Source: an uncultured Peptococcaceae bacterium (GTDB lineage Bacteria > Bacillota > Peptococcia > Peptococcales > Peptococcaceae). From it: DNA of 15,988 bases. The position numbers and the translations under genes are program-made. Location: positions 1 to 15,988 of the forward strand of contig CALJRU010000011.1 of NCBI GenBank assembly GCA_937976375.1. Reading direction: 5' to 3'. The stretch's first letter is position 1, and every line of letters starts with the position of its first letter. Positions 6,063 through 13,046 of the stretch are shown here, one piece after another. The notes below the pieces were generated by a model. That model was not told the origin of the DNA, did not search any database, and was given only the letters and a program-made list of their open reading frames with translations.

Positions 6063-6758
6063 ATGGAACTATTAACCGTTCAACATCTTTGCAAAACTTA
6101 CGGCAGCGGTGACACGAAGGTGGAAGCACTGCGCGATGTTTCGTTCAGCATGGAAAAAGGCGAATTTGCCGCTGTCATCGGTGAAAGCGGCTCTGGCAAG
6201 TCGACGTTGCTGCACTGTATTGGCGCCCTGGATGTACCGACATCTGGCGAGGTGCACATCGATGGGCAGAATTTGTTTGCCATAAATGAAGAGGCGCGCA
6301 CCATTTTCCGCCGCCGCAACATTGGCTTTGTCTTTCAGTCCTACCAGCTGGTGCCAGAACTGAACGTGGAACAAAACATTATTTTTCCTTTGCTGTTGGA
6401 TAATAAGAAGCCCAAACAGACGGATGTGGAGGAGATTTTGGACATTCTCGGGCTGACGGCGCGCCGGCGTCATCTGCCGGCGCAGCTTTCCGGCGGACAG
6501 CAGCAGCGCGTCGCCATTGGGCGCGCCTTGATCACGAAGCCGAAGCTGATTCTTGCCGATGAGCCGACGGGCAATCTCGACAGCAAGAACAGCAGCGAAG
6601 TCATTGCGCTGCTGATGCAGGCAGCGCGCCACTATCAGCAGACGATTCTCATGATTACGCACAACGCCAATCTGACAGCGTCGGTGGACCGGGTGCTGCG
6701 CGTGAGCGATGGTGTGCTCAGCGATTTGGGGAGGAAGACCAATGAAAAGCTATCTTGA
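6063..6758 (+). CDS. ABC transporter ATPase (MacB/LolD/BceA type, module A)
   Basis: The 231-residue nucleotide-binding subunit drives the FtsX-type permease from the cytoplasmic face. Walker A is GESGSGKST (Lys46), the Q-loop is in FVFQSYQLVPELNV, the signature is LSGGQQQRVAIGRAL from Leu142, Walker B is LILADEPTGNLD (Asp166/Glu167) and the switch histidine is His200. All are intact. A strong GAAAGGAGG lies upstream of the ATG. The last 17 bases overlap the permease start, so the two are translationally coupled. It is colinear with the second ATPase at 12363 (same positions for Lys46, signature and Walker B), which indicates an old module duplication. Confidence 0.94.
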   Translation: MELLTVQHLCKTYGSGDTKVEALRDVSFSMEKGEFAAVIGESGSGKSTLLHCIGALDVPTSGEVHIDGQNLFAINEEARTIFRRRNIGFVFQSYQLVPELNVEQNIIFPLLLDNKKPKQTDVEEILDILGLTARRRHLPAQLSGGQQQRVAIGRALITKPKLILADEPTGNLDSKNSSEVIALLMQAARHYQQTILMITHNANLTASVDRVLRVSDGVLSDLGRKTNEKLS

Positions 6759-9126
6759 TCTTGTTCCCATCGCTGCCAAGGTGCGGCGGCGTCAGAATCG
6801 CATGTCGGTGGCCTGCATCATTCTCGCTGTGTTTCTGGTGACCACGATCTTTGGCATGGCGGACATGTACATTCGGGCACAAATCATCCAGCTTGAGCAG
6901 GATGCGGGCAATTTTCACATCGCTGTGCTGGACATTACCGATGAAGAAGCAGCGCTCATCACCGAACGGCCGGAAGTGGCGGCAGCGTCGCGCTATGGCG
7001 TGATGCCGTATGAGGCATCGGCGCCCTACACGCTGTATGGTCACTCGGTCATCATCTGTGGCTGTGACGCAGCCATGATGACCGACATCCTGAACGATGC
7101 CATTGTTGAAGGACGTTTCCCGGAAACGACACAGGAAGTGATGTTGACAGAAAATGCCCGTGATGTGTATGGTGCGGCTCTCGGCGATAAGGTGACCATC
7201 ACCACCCCAACAGGCGGCAGCCTGCAGTACACGGTGTCAGGCTTTTGCAGCGATTCGGCGCAAACCATGTCGAGCGATGGTTTGGGCGCCTTTCTTAATA
7301 CTGCAGCCTTTCGACAGGCGTATGCAGCTGCCAAAGGTGTGGACGCGGAACACCTTGAAAATGTAAACCTGGATGCGGTGAACAGCGGTTATTATGTGCA
7401 GTTCGAGCATCCGTTTCTGGCTCAGTACAGCATTGCTGCCTTGAAAGAGGACCTGCAGCTGGACGACGATCAGGTGATAGAAAATGTCAAGCTGCTCGGG
7501 CTCTATGGACAAAGCAGCAGTTCTCAGCTTATGCAGATCTATATGGCAGCGGTGGTGCTGGGGGCACTGGTTCTTGTAGCCGGGGTGCTCATGATCGCAT
7601 CCAGTTTGAATGCGAACGTGGCACAGCGCACGGCGTTTTACGGCATGCTGCGTTGCTTGGGGGCGTCGCCCAAGCAGGTGATGAAGCTGGTGCGCCGTGA
7701 GGCGCTGCGATGGTGTCGCTTTGCGATTCCTTGCGGGGTGCTCATTGGGGTGGTGCTGATATGGTTTCTCTGTGCGCTGCTGCGGCATCTATCACCGGGC
7801 TATTTTGCGACCATGCCAGTCTTTGCCGTGAGTGTGCCAAGCATTGCTGCTGGCATTGTGCTGGGATTTTTAACGGTATTGTTTGCGGCGCGCTCACCGG
7901 CCAAACGTGCCGCTCGGGTGTCGCCGCTGACGGCGGTCAGCGGCAGTGCCAGCGATCAGGCACCGGCGCGCGGCGTCGCAGACACGCGTCATTTTCGTGT
8001 GGAGACGGCCTTGGGCATTCATCATGCCAAAGCAAGCCGCAAAAATCTCTTGCTCATGGTAAGCTCTTTTGCGTTTAGCATCATTCTTTTCCTAAGCTTT
8101 TCTGTAGCAGTGGATATGACGCATACAGCGCTCACGCCGTTGAAACCGTGGACGGCGGATGTGTCCATCACGTCAAAGGACAATGGCTGCTCGCTGTCGC
8201 CAGATCTCGTCGATGAAATCGCCGGCATGGAAGATGTGAAGAATGTCTTCGGGCGCATGGCTGCTTATCAGCTGCCTGCCGATGACCAAGGGCAGCAAGG
8301 CAGCGTGGATGTGATCAGCTATGAAGACGAGCAATTCGCCTGGGCAGAGGCGTATCTTTTGGAAGGTGATGTGGAAGCAGCCGAGACCCAGAAGAATGCT
8401 GTGCTCGCTGTCTATGAACCGCTGCATCCGTTCGAGGTTGGCGACACACTGACGCTGACCGCCGATGGCATGCAGCAGCAGGTGGAAATCGTGGGGCTTT
8501 TATCGCAGGCCTCTTATGCCAGCAACAGCGATTTTGGCGCCCTCGTTTGTTCCGAGGCAACTTTTCAGACGCTCACAGATGCGCGCGGTTATTCCGTCAT
8601 TGATGTGCAGCTTGCTGCCGGCGCCAGTGATGCCAGCGTCAACGCCATTCGCTCGCTGGCTGGCGACAACGTATCCTTTGCCGACGATCGGCTGGGCAAC
8701 GACAGCGCCCGCGGCACTTATTACTGCTTCTGCATTTTCGTGTACGGCTTCCTTGTCATCATTGCGCTGATCACGATTTTCAACATCATCAACAGCATTG
8801 CCATGAGTGTCGCCGCGCGCACACAGCAGTACGGTGTCTTTCGCGCCCTTGGCCTCAGCAATCGCCAGCTGAAAAAGATGATCGTTGCCGAGGCAGCCAC
8901 GTACACCATTCTCGGAGGCCTTTTGGGTACAGTCCTTGGTCTCGTGGCCAACTGGGTGCTGAGCCGAAGCCTGTTGACAAGCATTTTCGGCATCGCTTGG
9001 ACACCGCCTTGGCAGGAGCTGGCGACCATTCTCATTGTCATGCTGCTGTCGGTGATCGTCGCCGTGCGCAAGCCAGTGCGGCGCATTCAATCGCAAGCCA
9101 TCGTGGAGACGCTGCATCCAGAGTGA
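6742..9126 (+). CDS. FtsX-type ABC transporter permease, 8 membrane segments (module A)
   Basis: Membrane subunit of 794 residues with two copies of the MacB/FtsX plan. Predicted segments by eye: 21-41, 264-287, 326-348, 364-386, 436-459, 662-690, 722-744 and 760-778. Two large extracytoplasmic domains (about 42-263 and 460-661) follow segments 1 and 5. This 2x(1+3) layout differs from BceB, which has ten segments and one large domain. The cytoplasmic loops RTAFYGMLRCLGASPKQV and QQYGVFRALGLSNRQL are the FtsX coupling loops. The start at 6742 has GGGGAGGAAGA before it and is preferred to an ATG at 6709. Likely role: MacB-like transport or sensing of peptides or envelope-active compounds; the substrate is not inferable. 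Confidence 0.9.
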   Translation: MKSYLDLVPIAAKVRRRQNRMSVACIILAVFLVTTIFGMADMYIRAQIIQLEQDAGNFHIAVLDITDEEAALITERPEVAAASRYGVMPYEASAPYTLYGHSVIICGCDAAMMTDILNDAIVEGRFPETTQEVMLTENARDVYGAALGDKVTITTPTGGSLQYTVSGFCSDSAQTMSSDGLGAFLNTAAFRQAYAAAKGVDAEHLENVNLDAVNSGYYVQFEHPFLAQYSIAALKEDLQLDDDQVIENVKLLGLYGQSSSSQLMQIYMAAVVLGALVLVAGVLMIASSLNANVAQRTAFYGMLRCLGASPKQVMKLVRREALRWCRFAIPCGVLIGVVLIWFLCALLRHLSPGYFATMPVFAVSVPSIAAGIVLGFLTVLFAARSPAKRAARVSPLTAVSGSASDQAPARGVADTRHFRVETALGIHHAKASRKNLLLMVSSFAFSIILFLSFSVAVDMTHTALTPLKPWTADVSITSKDNGCSLSPDLVDEIAGMEDVKNVFGRMAAYQLPADDQGQQGSVDVISYEDEQFAWAEAYLLEGDVEAAETQKNAVLAVYEPLHPFEVGDTLTLTADGMQQQVEIVGLLSQASYASNSDFGALVCSEATFQTLTDARGYSVIDVQLAAGASDASVNAIRSLAGDNVSFADDRLGNDSARGTYYCFCIFVYGFLVIIALITIFNIINSIAMSVAARTQQYGVFRALGLSNRQLKKMIVAEAATYTILGGLLGTVLGLVANWVLSRSLLTSIFGIAWTPPWQELATILIVMLLSVIVAVRKPVRRIQSQAIVETLHPE

Positions 9127-9137
9127 GTCTGCAGCAT

Positions 9138-9171
9138 AAGCACCGAGTCAAGAAAGGCTCGGTGCTTTTTT
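9138..9171 (+). terminator. Rho-independent terminator of module A
   Basis: AAGCACCGAG (9138-9147) pairs perfectly with CTCGGTGCTT (9158-9167) around a 10-base loop, with six T at 9166-9171. It lies 11 bases after the permease stop. Confidence 0.9.
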
Positions 9172-9188
9172 GCGCAATGTTGTCATTT

Positions 9189-9221
9189 TGTGAGTTTTTG
9201 CGGAGCTTTGGCTGATATACT
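9189..9221 (+). promoter_or_regulatory. Candidate promoter of module B regulator/kinase
   Basis: TGATATACT (9213-9221) is an extended -10 27 bases before the regulator start; there is no convincing -35. Upstream are TGTGAG (9189-9194) and TGCGGAG (9199-9205), spaced 10 bp like the direct repeats bound by OmpR-type regulators. The same two words occur before the second transporter at 12305-12322. Confidence 0.45.
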
Positions 9222-9247
9222 GAAAGGAAGAGAAAGGAGGCTGGACG

Positions 9248-9964
9248 ATGCAGGCTGAGATTTTGGTGTTGGAGGACGATGGGGTGCTGAATGGCATGAT
9301 CGGTTACCATCTGTCGCGGGCTGGTTACGCAGTGACGGCGGCGCGCACGCTGGCGGAAGCGACGGCAGCGCTGGCTGAAAAGACCTTTGCGATGGCGCTG
9401 TTGGATGTGAATCTGCCAGATGGTGATGGCTTTGCCTTCTGCCACACGCTGAAAGCGGCACAGCCGGCGGCGATGGTGCTCTTCCTTACGGCCAACGATG
9501 AGGAGGCGGCGCAGCTTCATGGCTATGATCTGGGCGCGGTGGACTATATCACAAAGCCGTTTTATATTGGCGCGCTGGTCCGCAAGGTTCAAGCGCTTTT
9601 GGCGATGGCGGCACAGGCAGCGCCGCTGCGGCATGTGGTTGATGATGGCCACCTGGTTCTTGATTTTGATGGTCAGACGGCGGCCTACGATGGAAAGCCG
9701 CTGCGCTTTACGGCGATGGAATTCAAGGTGCTGGCCCTGTTCTGCCAGCATCCTGGGCAGGTACTGACGCGGCGCCAGCTGTTGGAAAAACTTTGGGACT
9801 GTGAGGCGCGTTTTGTGGAAGAACATACACTGACGGCGACAGTGAGCCGCATTCGCGGAAAGCTCGATTCCGTCGGCGGCCAGGACTACATCAAGACGGT
9901 GTATGGCATGGGCTACCAATGGATGGGAGGTGGAGCAGCATGCGTGCCCAAGAATGGTCGGTGA
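9248..9964 (+). CDS. OmpR-family response regulator (module B)
   Basis: The 238-residue regulator has a receiver domain with Asp10/Asp11, phosphoacceptor Asp53 (LLDVNLPDGDG), Thr81 and Lys103 (YITKPF). All are at the same positions as in the module A regulator, followed by a winged-helix output domain ending VYGMGYQW. AAAGGAGG lies 7 bases before the ATG, one of the strongest SDs here. The C-terminal tail MGGGAACVPKNGR extends past the usual end because the gene overlaps the kinase by 25 bp and carries its ribosome site. Probable targets are its own promoter and the ATPase/permease pair at 12363-15469, by context only. Confidence 0.93.
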   Translation: MQAEILVLEDDGVLNGMIGYHLSRAGYAVTAARTLAEATAALAEKTFAMALLDVNLPDGDGFAFCHTLKAAQPAAMVLFLTANDEEAAQLHGYDLGAVDYITKPFYIGALVRKVQALLAMAAQAAPLRHVVDDGHLVLDFDGQTAAYDGKPLRFTAMEFKVLALFCQHPGQVLTRRQLLEKLWDCEARFVEEHTLTATVSRIRGKLDSVGGQDYIKTVYGMGYQWMGGGAACVPKNGR

Positions 9965-10977
9965 AAACGCAGTTTGCCGGTGTGATGCTGGGCATGACGG
10001 TGGTAATGGCAGTGATTTGTGCGGCAGTCTGGCGGAGGAGCGGCAGTGCTTGGGTGATGCTGTTGGGCGCTGGGATGGTGCTTTGCGCCTTGACAGGGAG
10101 CGTGGTGCTGACACAGATTTTGGCAAGAAGGCTGCAGCGTTTCAGTGACGATCTCTGTGAAACGATTGAGCGCATGATGGATGCGGACGCTTTGCCGCCG
10201 CTGCCGCGCGACAGCGAAGCGCTTTTTGACCGCATCAGCCAGCGGCTGCTCCGGCTCCACAGTGTGCAGCAGAGCCAGCGGCGCAGGCTTGATGAAGAAC
10301 GTCGGGCCTTGCAGGAGCTGGTGTCGGACATTGCCCACCAAGTGCGGACGCCGCTGAACAATGTGCAGATGCTCACCGATACGCTTTTGGAGCAGACGCT
10401 TCGTGAAAAAGAACGGCGCACCTTTCTTTTGAGCCTGCGTGGACAGGAGGAGAAACTGGCTTTTCTGATGGAGGCGCTGGTAAAAACATCGCGGCTTGAA
10501 ACAGGGCTGGTGCATCTCGACAAACGTTTGGCGCCGTTGTATGAAACGGTAGCGCAGGCGCTGAGCGGCATTGTGCCGGCGGCAGAAAAGAAGCGGATCA
10601 CAGTGACGGCGGGCTGCCCTGATGATGTGCTGGTGCCGCACGACAGCCGCTGGACGGCGGAGGCACTCTATAATCTCCTGGACAACGCCGTCAAGTACAC
10701 ACAGGCCGGCGGTACCGTGGCCGTGTCTGTCACTGTGGGTGAGATGTATGCCGCGATTGCTGTGCGCGACAATGGCCCTGGCATTCCGGAAGGGCAGCAG
10801 GCGCAGGTGTTCCAGCGTTTCTATCGGGCGCCGTCGCAGCAGGAGCTCCCCGGTGTCGGCATCGGGCTCTATCTGGCTCGAGAAATTGTGAGCCGTCAAG
10901 GCGGCTATATTCGTTTAACCTCAGTGCCGGGCGAGGGTGCAGCGTTTACCATCATGCTGCCGCTGCGCGAATCATGA
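9940..10977 (+). CDS. Short-loop (intramembrane-sensing type) histidine kinase (module B)
   Basis: The kinase has 345 residues. The two membrane segments (about 12-31 and 38-61) are joined by only about six residues (RRSGSA), so almost nothing lies outside the membrane. That is the BceS-like architecture, in which the signal usually comes from a partner ABC transporter. The DHp domain has His133 in SDIAHQVRTPL; catalytic boxes are NLLDNAVKYT (Asn249), DNGPGI, FQRFYR and GVGIGLYLAREIV. The start at 9940 is chosen over ATG 9919 because GGGAGGTGG precedes it. No transporter gene follows directly; the nearest is beyond udp-cdd at 12363. That this is its sensory partner is inference. Confidence 0.92.
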   Translation: MRAQEWSVKTQFAGVMLGMTVVMAVICAAVWRRSGSAWVMLLGAGMVLCALTGSVVLTQILARRLQRFSDDLCETIERMMDADALPPLPRDSEALFDRISQRLLRLHSVQQSQRRRLDEERRALQELVSDIAHQVRTPLNNVQMLTDTLLEQTLREKERRTFLLSLRGQEEKLAFLMEALVKTSRLETGLVHLDKRLAPLYETVAQALSGIVPAAEKKRITVTAGCPDDVLVPHDSRWTAEALYNLLDNAVKYTQAGGTVAVSVTVGEMYAAIAVRDNGPGIPEGQQAQVFQRFYRAPSQQELPGVGIGLYLAREIVSRQGGYIRLTSVPGEGAAFTIMLPLRES

Positions 10978-10987
10978 TGGTGGATGC

Positions 10988-11016
10988 TTGCAGAGACGGG
11001 ACGACTCGGGTAGAAT
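10988..11016 (+). promoter_or_regulatory. Promoter of udp-cdd
   Basis: TTGCAG (10988-10993), 17 bp spacer, TAGAAT (11011-11016), 26 bases before the udp ATG and just after the module B kinase stop. A good vegetative sigma-factor match, so the salvage genes can be transcribed independently of the two-component genes. Confidence 0.65.
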
Positions 11017-11042
11017 GAAAATAATTGAAAGGACGTGAGACG

Positions 11043-11822
11043 ATGATCAATTATTCAGAGGACGCGGACAAACTCTACCATCTACAGGTCGGAAAGGGTG
11101 ACGTGGGCCGTTATGTGCTTTTGCCTGGTGATCCCAAGCGCTGTGCAAAAATTGCCCAGTATTTTGATGATGCACGGTTGGTGGCGGACAGCCGTGAGTT
11201 TATGACCTATACAGGCTATCTCGACGGGGAAAAGGTCAGTGTGACGTCCACTGGAATTGGCGGCCCATCGGCAGCCATTGCCATGGAAGAACTGGTGATG
11301 GCCGGAGCGGACACCTTTGTACGCGTGGGTACCTGCGGCGGCATGCAGCTGGATGTGATGAGCGGCGACATTGTGGTGGCCAGCGGCGCCATTCGCATGG
11401 AAGGAACGAGCCGTGAGTACGCGCCGATTGAGTTCCCAGCAGTGGCGAATCTCGAGGTGATCAATGCACTCGTGGCAGCGGCGAAGACGCTGCAGCTGCC
11501 CTATCATGTGGGGGTGGTGCAGTGCAAAGATTCTTTCTACGGTCAGCATTCACCGGAAACCAAGCCTGTCAGCTATGCATTGACACAGAAGTGGGAAGCC
11601 TGGAAACGCTTGGGGTGCCTGGCTTCAGAAATGGAGTCGGCAGCGCTGTTTGTGGTGGCCAACAGCCTCAAGGTGCGGTGTGGTTCGTGCTTTTTGGTGA
11701 TGGCCAACCAGGAACGTGCGGCAGCAGGACTGGACAATCCGGTGGTGCATGAGACCGACGCCGCCATTCGCACGGGCATCGAGGCTTTGCGCCGTTTGAT
11801 CCGTGCCGACAAGGAGCGATGA
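11043..11822 (+). CDS. udp: Uridine phosphorylase
   Basis: Cytoplasmic salvage enzyme: uridine plus phosphate gives uracil plus ribose-1-phosphate. The 259 residues agree with the family (about 250-260, hexameric). Visible motifs are LLPGDPKRCAKIA (phosphate site), STGIGGPSAAIAMEEL, FVRVGTCGGM and the purine/uridine phosphorylase signature around LASEMESAALF. CKDSFYGQHSP resembles the Udp nucleobase-site region, favouring uridine over purine nucleosides. ATG 11043 has AAAGGACGTGAG upstream; an in-frame TTG at 11025 lies before that ribosome site and is rejected. It is followed 3 bp later by cdd, so deaminated cytidine can pass directly to this enzyme. Confidence 0.93.
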   Translation: MINYSEDADKLYHLQVGKGDVGRYVLLPGDPKRCAKIAQYFDDARLVADSREFMTYTGYLDGEKVSVTSTGIGGPSAAIAMEELVMAGADTFVRVGTCGGMQLDVMSGDIVVASGAIRMEGTSREYAPIEFPAVANLEVINALVAAAKTLQLPYHVGVVQCKDSFYGQHSPETKPVSYALTQKWEAWKRLGCLASEMESAALFVVANSLKVRCGSCFLVMANQERAAAGLDNPVVHETDAAIRTGIEALRRLIRADKER

Positions 11823-11825
11823 TTC

Positions 11826-12254
11826 ATGGAAGAAGCAACGATTCGACAACTGATTGCCGCGGCGTTGGCGCAGCGTACACAGGCCTATGCACCGTATTCG
11901 CATTTTCAGGTGGGGGCGGCGTTGTTGGCGCAAAATGGCTGCATTTATACAAGCTGCAACATTGAGAATGCAGCCTACACGCCGACCAACTGCGCCGAAC
12001 GCACGGCGTTTTTTAAGGCGGTCAGCGAGGGCGTGCGCGATTTTTCGGCCATCGCCATCGTTGGCGGTCCAGAAGGCGCGGCACCGTCAGCATATACGGC
12101 ACCGTGCGGTGTTTGCCGTCAGGTGATGCAGGAATTTTGTGCGCCGGAGGCTTTCATCATCATCCTTGCCCGCAGCGAGAACGATTATCGGCTGACGACA
12201 CTGAGCGCGCTCTTGCCGGCAGGATTTGGCCCGGAGTCTTTAAGCGGAATATGA
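11826..12254 (+). CDS. cdd: Cytidine deaminase (zinc, tetrameric class)
   Basis: Converts cytidine and deoxycytidine to uridine and deoxyuridine. The 142-residue protein has the zinc site of the small tetrameric enzymes: Cys56 and catalytic Glu58 in NCAERTAFF, and Cys94/Cys97 in PCGVCRQVM, with substrate motif NIENAAY. Arg59 near the zinc matches the Bacillus-type site. AAGGAGCG, at the end of udp, serves as the SD. Together with udp it forms a two-gene pyrimidine nucleoside salvage operon closed by the terminator at 12257. Confidence 0.94.
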   Translation: MEEATIRQLIAAALAQRTQAYAPYSHFQVGAALLAQNGCIYTSCNIENAAYTPTNCAERTAFFKAVSEGVRDFSAIAIVGGPEGAAPSAYTAPCGVCRQVMQEFCAPEAFIIILARSENDYRLTTLSALLPAGFGPESLSGI

Positions 12255-12256
12255 AT

Positions 12257-12303
12257 AAAACAGGCTCACATGTTTAATGAATGGAACATGTGAGCCTGTT
12301 TTT
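12257..12303 (+). terminator. Rho-independent terminator after cdd
   Basis: A perfect 18-bp stem: AAAACAGGCTCACATGTT (12257-12274) and AACATGTGAGCCTGTTTT (12285-12302), 10-base loop, with five T at 12299-12303. The A-run on the left arm means it could also work on the other strand. It isolates udp-cdd from the second transporter. Confidence 0.93.
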
Positions 12304-12304
12304 A

Positions 12305-12338
12305 TGCGGAGGTTTCTGTGAGGGTTGTCGGCTATACT
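12305..12338 (+). promoter_or_regulatory. Candidate promoter and operator words for second transporter
   Basis: TATACT (12333-12338) is a good -10, 24 bases before the ATPase ATG, without a clear -35. TGCGGAG (12305-12311) and TGTGAG (12317-12322) lie just upstream and repeat the words found before the module B regulator, in swapped order and with 12 rather than 10 bp between starts. This suggests, but does not show, control by the module B regulator. Confidence 0.4.
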
Positions 12339-12362
12339 GAACGCAGAAAGGAAGTGAGAACC

Positions 12363-13046
12363 ATGTGTATCTTACAAACGATGGATCTGAAGAAAACTTA
12401 CGGCCAGGGTGCCGGTCTGGTGCGTGCGCTGGATGGCGTTACGCTAAGTATCCAGGAAGGTGAGTTCGTCGCTGTGGTGGGCACCTCTGGCAGCGGGAAG
12501 TCGACGCTGCTGCATATGATGGGCGGTCTGGACACGCCGAGCAGCGGCCAGGTGTTTGTGCGCGGCAAAGAATTGGGCGCGATGAACGACGAGGCGCGCA
12601 CCATTTTTCGCCGACGCAACATTGGTTTTGTGTTCCAGAATTACAATCTGGTGCCGATCTTGAATGTGTATGAAAATATTGTGCTGCCGGTGGAATTGGA
12701 CGGCGATCGTGTGGATGCAGCATTTTTCGAACAGGTCGTTGATCTGCTTGGGCTCAGGAACAAGCTGGATAATCTGCCGTCGGCGCTTTCAGGCGGCCAG
12801 CAGCAGCGGGTGGCGATTGCGCGGGCGCTGATCACCAAACCTGCGCTCATTCTCGCCGATGAGCCGACAGGAAACCTGGACAGCCGCACCAGCGCCGATG
12901 TGCTGGGACTGATTCGGCGTACAAGCACGATGTTTGATCAGACGGTGGTGATGATTACGCACAACAACGACATTGCATGCCTGGCAGACCGCATCATACG
13001 CATCGAAGATGGGCGTGTTGTTGGCGAAGGTGGTGCGTTGTCATGA
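12363..13046 (+). CDS. ABC transporter ATPase (MacB/LolD/BceA type, second copy)
   Basis: The 227-residue nucleotide-binding subunit for the permease that follows. Walker A is GTSGSGKST (Lys46), signature LSGGQQQRVAIARAL from Leu142, Walker B LILADEPTGNLD (Asp166/Glu167), and the H-loop is in MITHNND. The stretch around EARTIFRRRNIGFVFQ is nearly identical in protein and DNA (12591-12638 against 6291-6338) to the module A ATPase. ATG 12363 has AAAGGAAGTGAG upstream; a GTG at 12318 is upstream of the -10 and rejected. Its stop overlaps the permease start (ATGA). No regulator or kinase is fused to this pair; module B is the nearest orphan candidate. Confidence 0.94.
   Translation: MCILQTMDLKKTYGQGAGLVRALDGVTLSIQEGEFVAVVGTSGSGKSTLLHMMGGLDTPSSGQVFVRGKELGAMNDEARTIFRRRNIGFVFQNYNLVPILNVYENIVLPVELDGDRVDAAFFEQVVDLLGLRNKLDNLPSALSGGQQQRVAIARALITKPALILADEPTGNLDSRTSADVLGLIRRTSTMFDQTVVMITHNNDIACLADRIIRIEDGRVVGEGGALS

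Noticed and set aside
6742..9126. Calling the permeases BceB
   Set aside because: BceB has ten membrane segments with one large extracytoplasmic domain. Both permeases here have two large domains in a 2x(1+3) layout, so only a general FtsX/MacB-type name is supported.
9038..10126. Long antisense open frame (362 codons, minus strand) over the module B regulator and intergenic region
   Set aside because: It crosses a terminator and a promoter, has Arg/His/Pro-rich low-complexity translation and lies opposite a clear regulator gene. It is a by-product of GC-rich codon use. The antisense frames over both kinases (4936-5709, 9913-10899) are rejected for the same reason.
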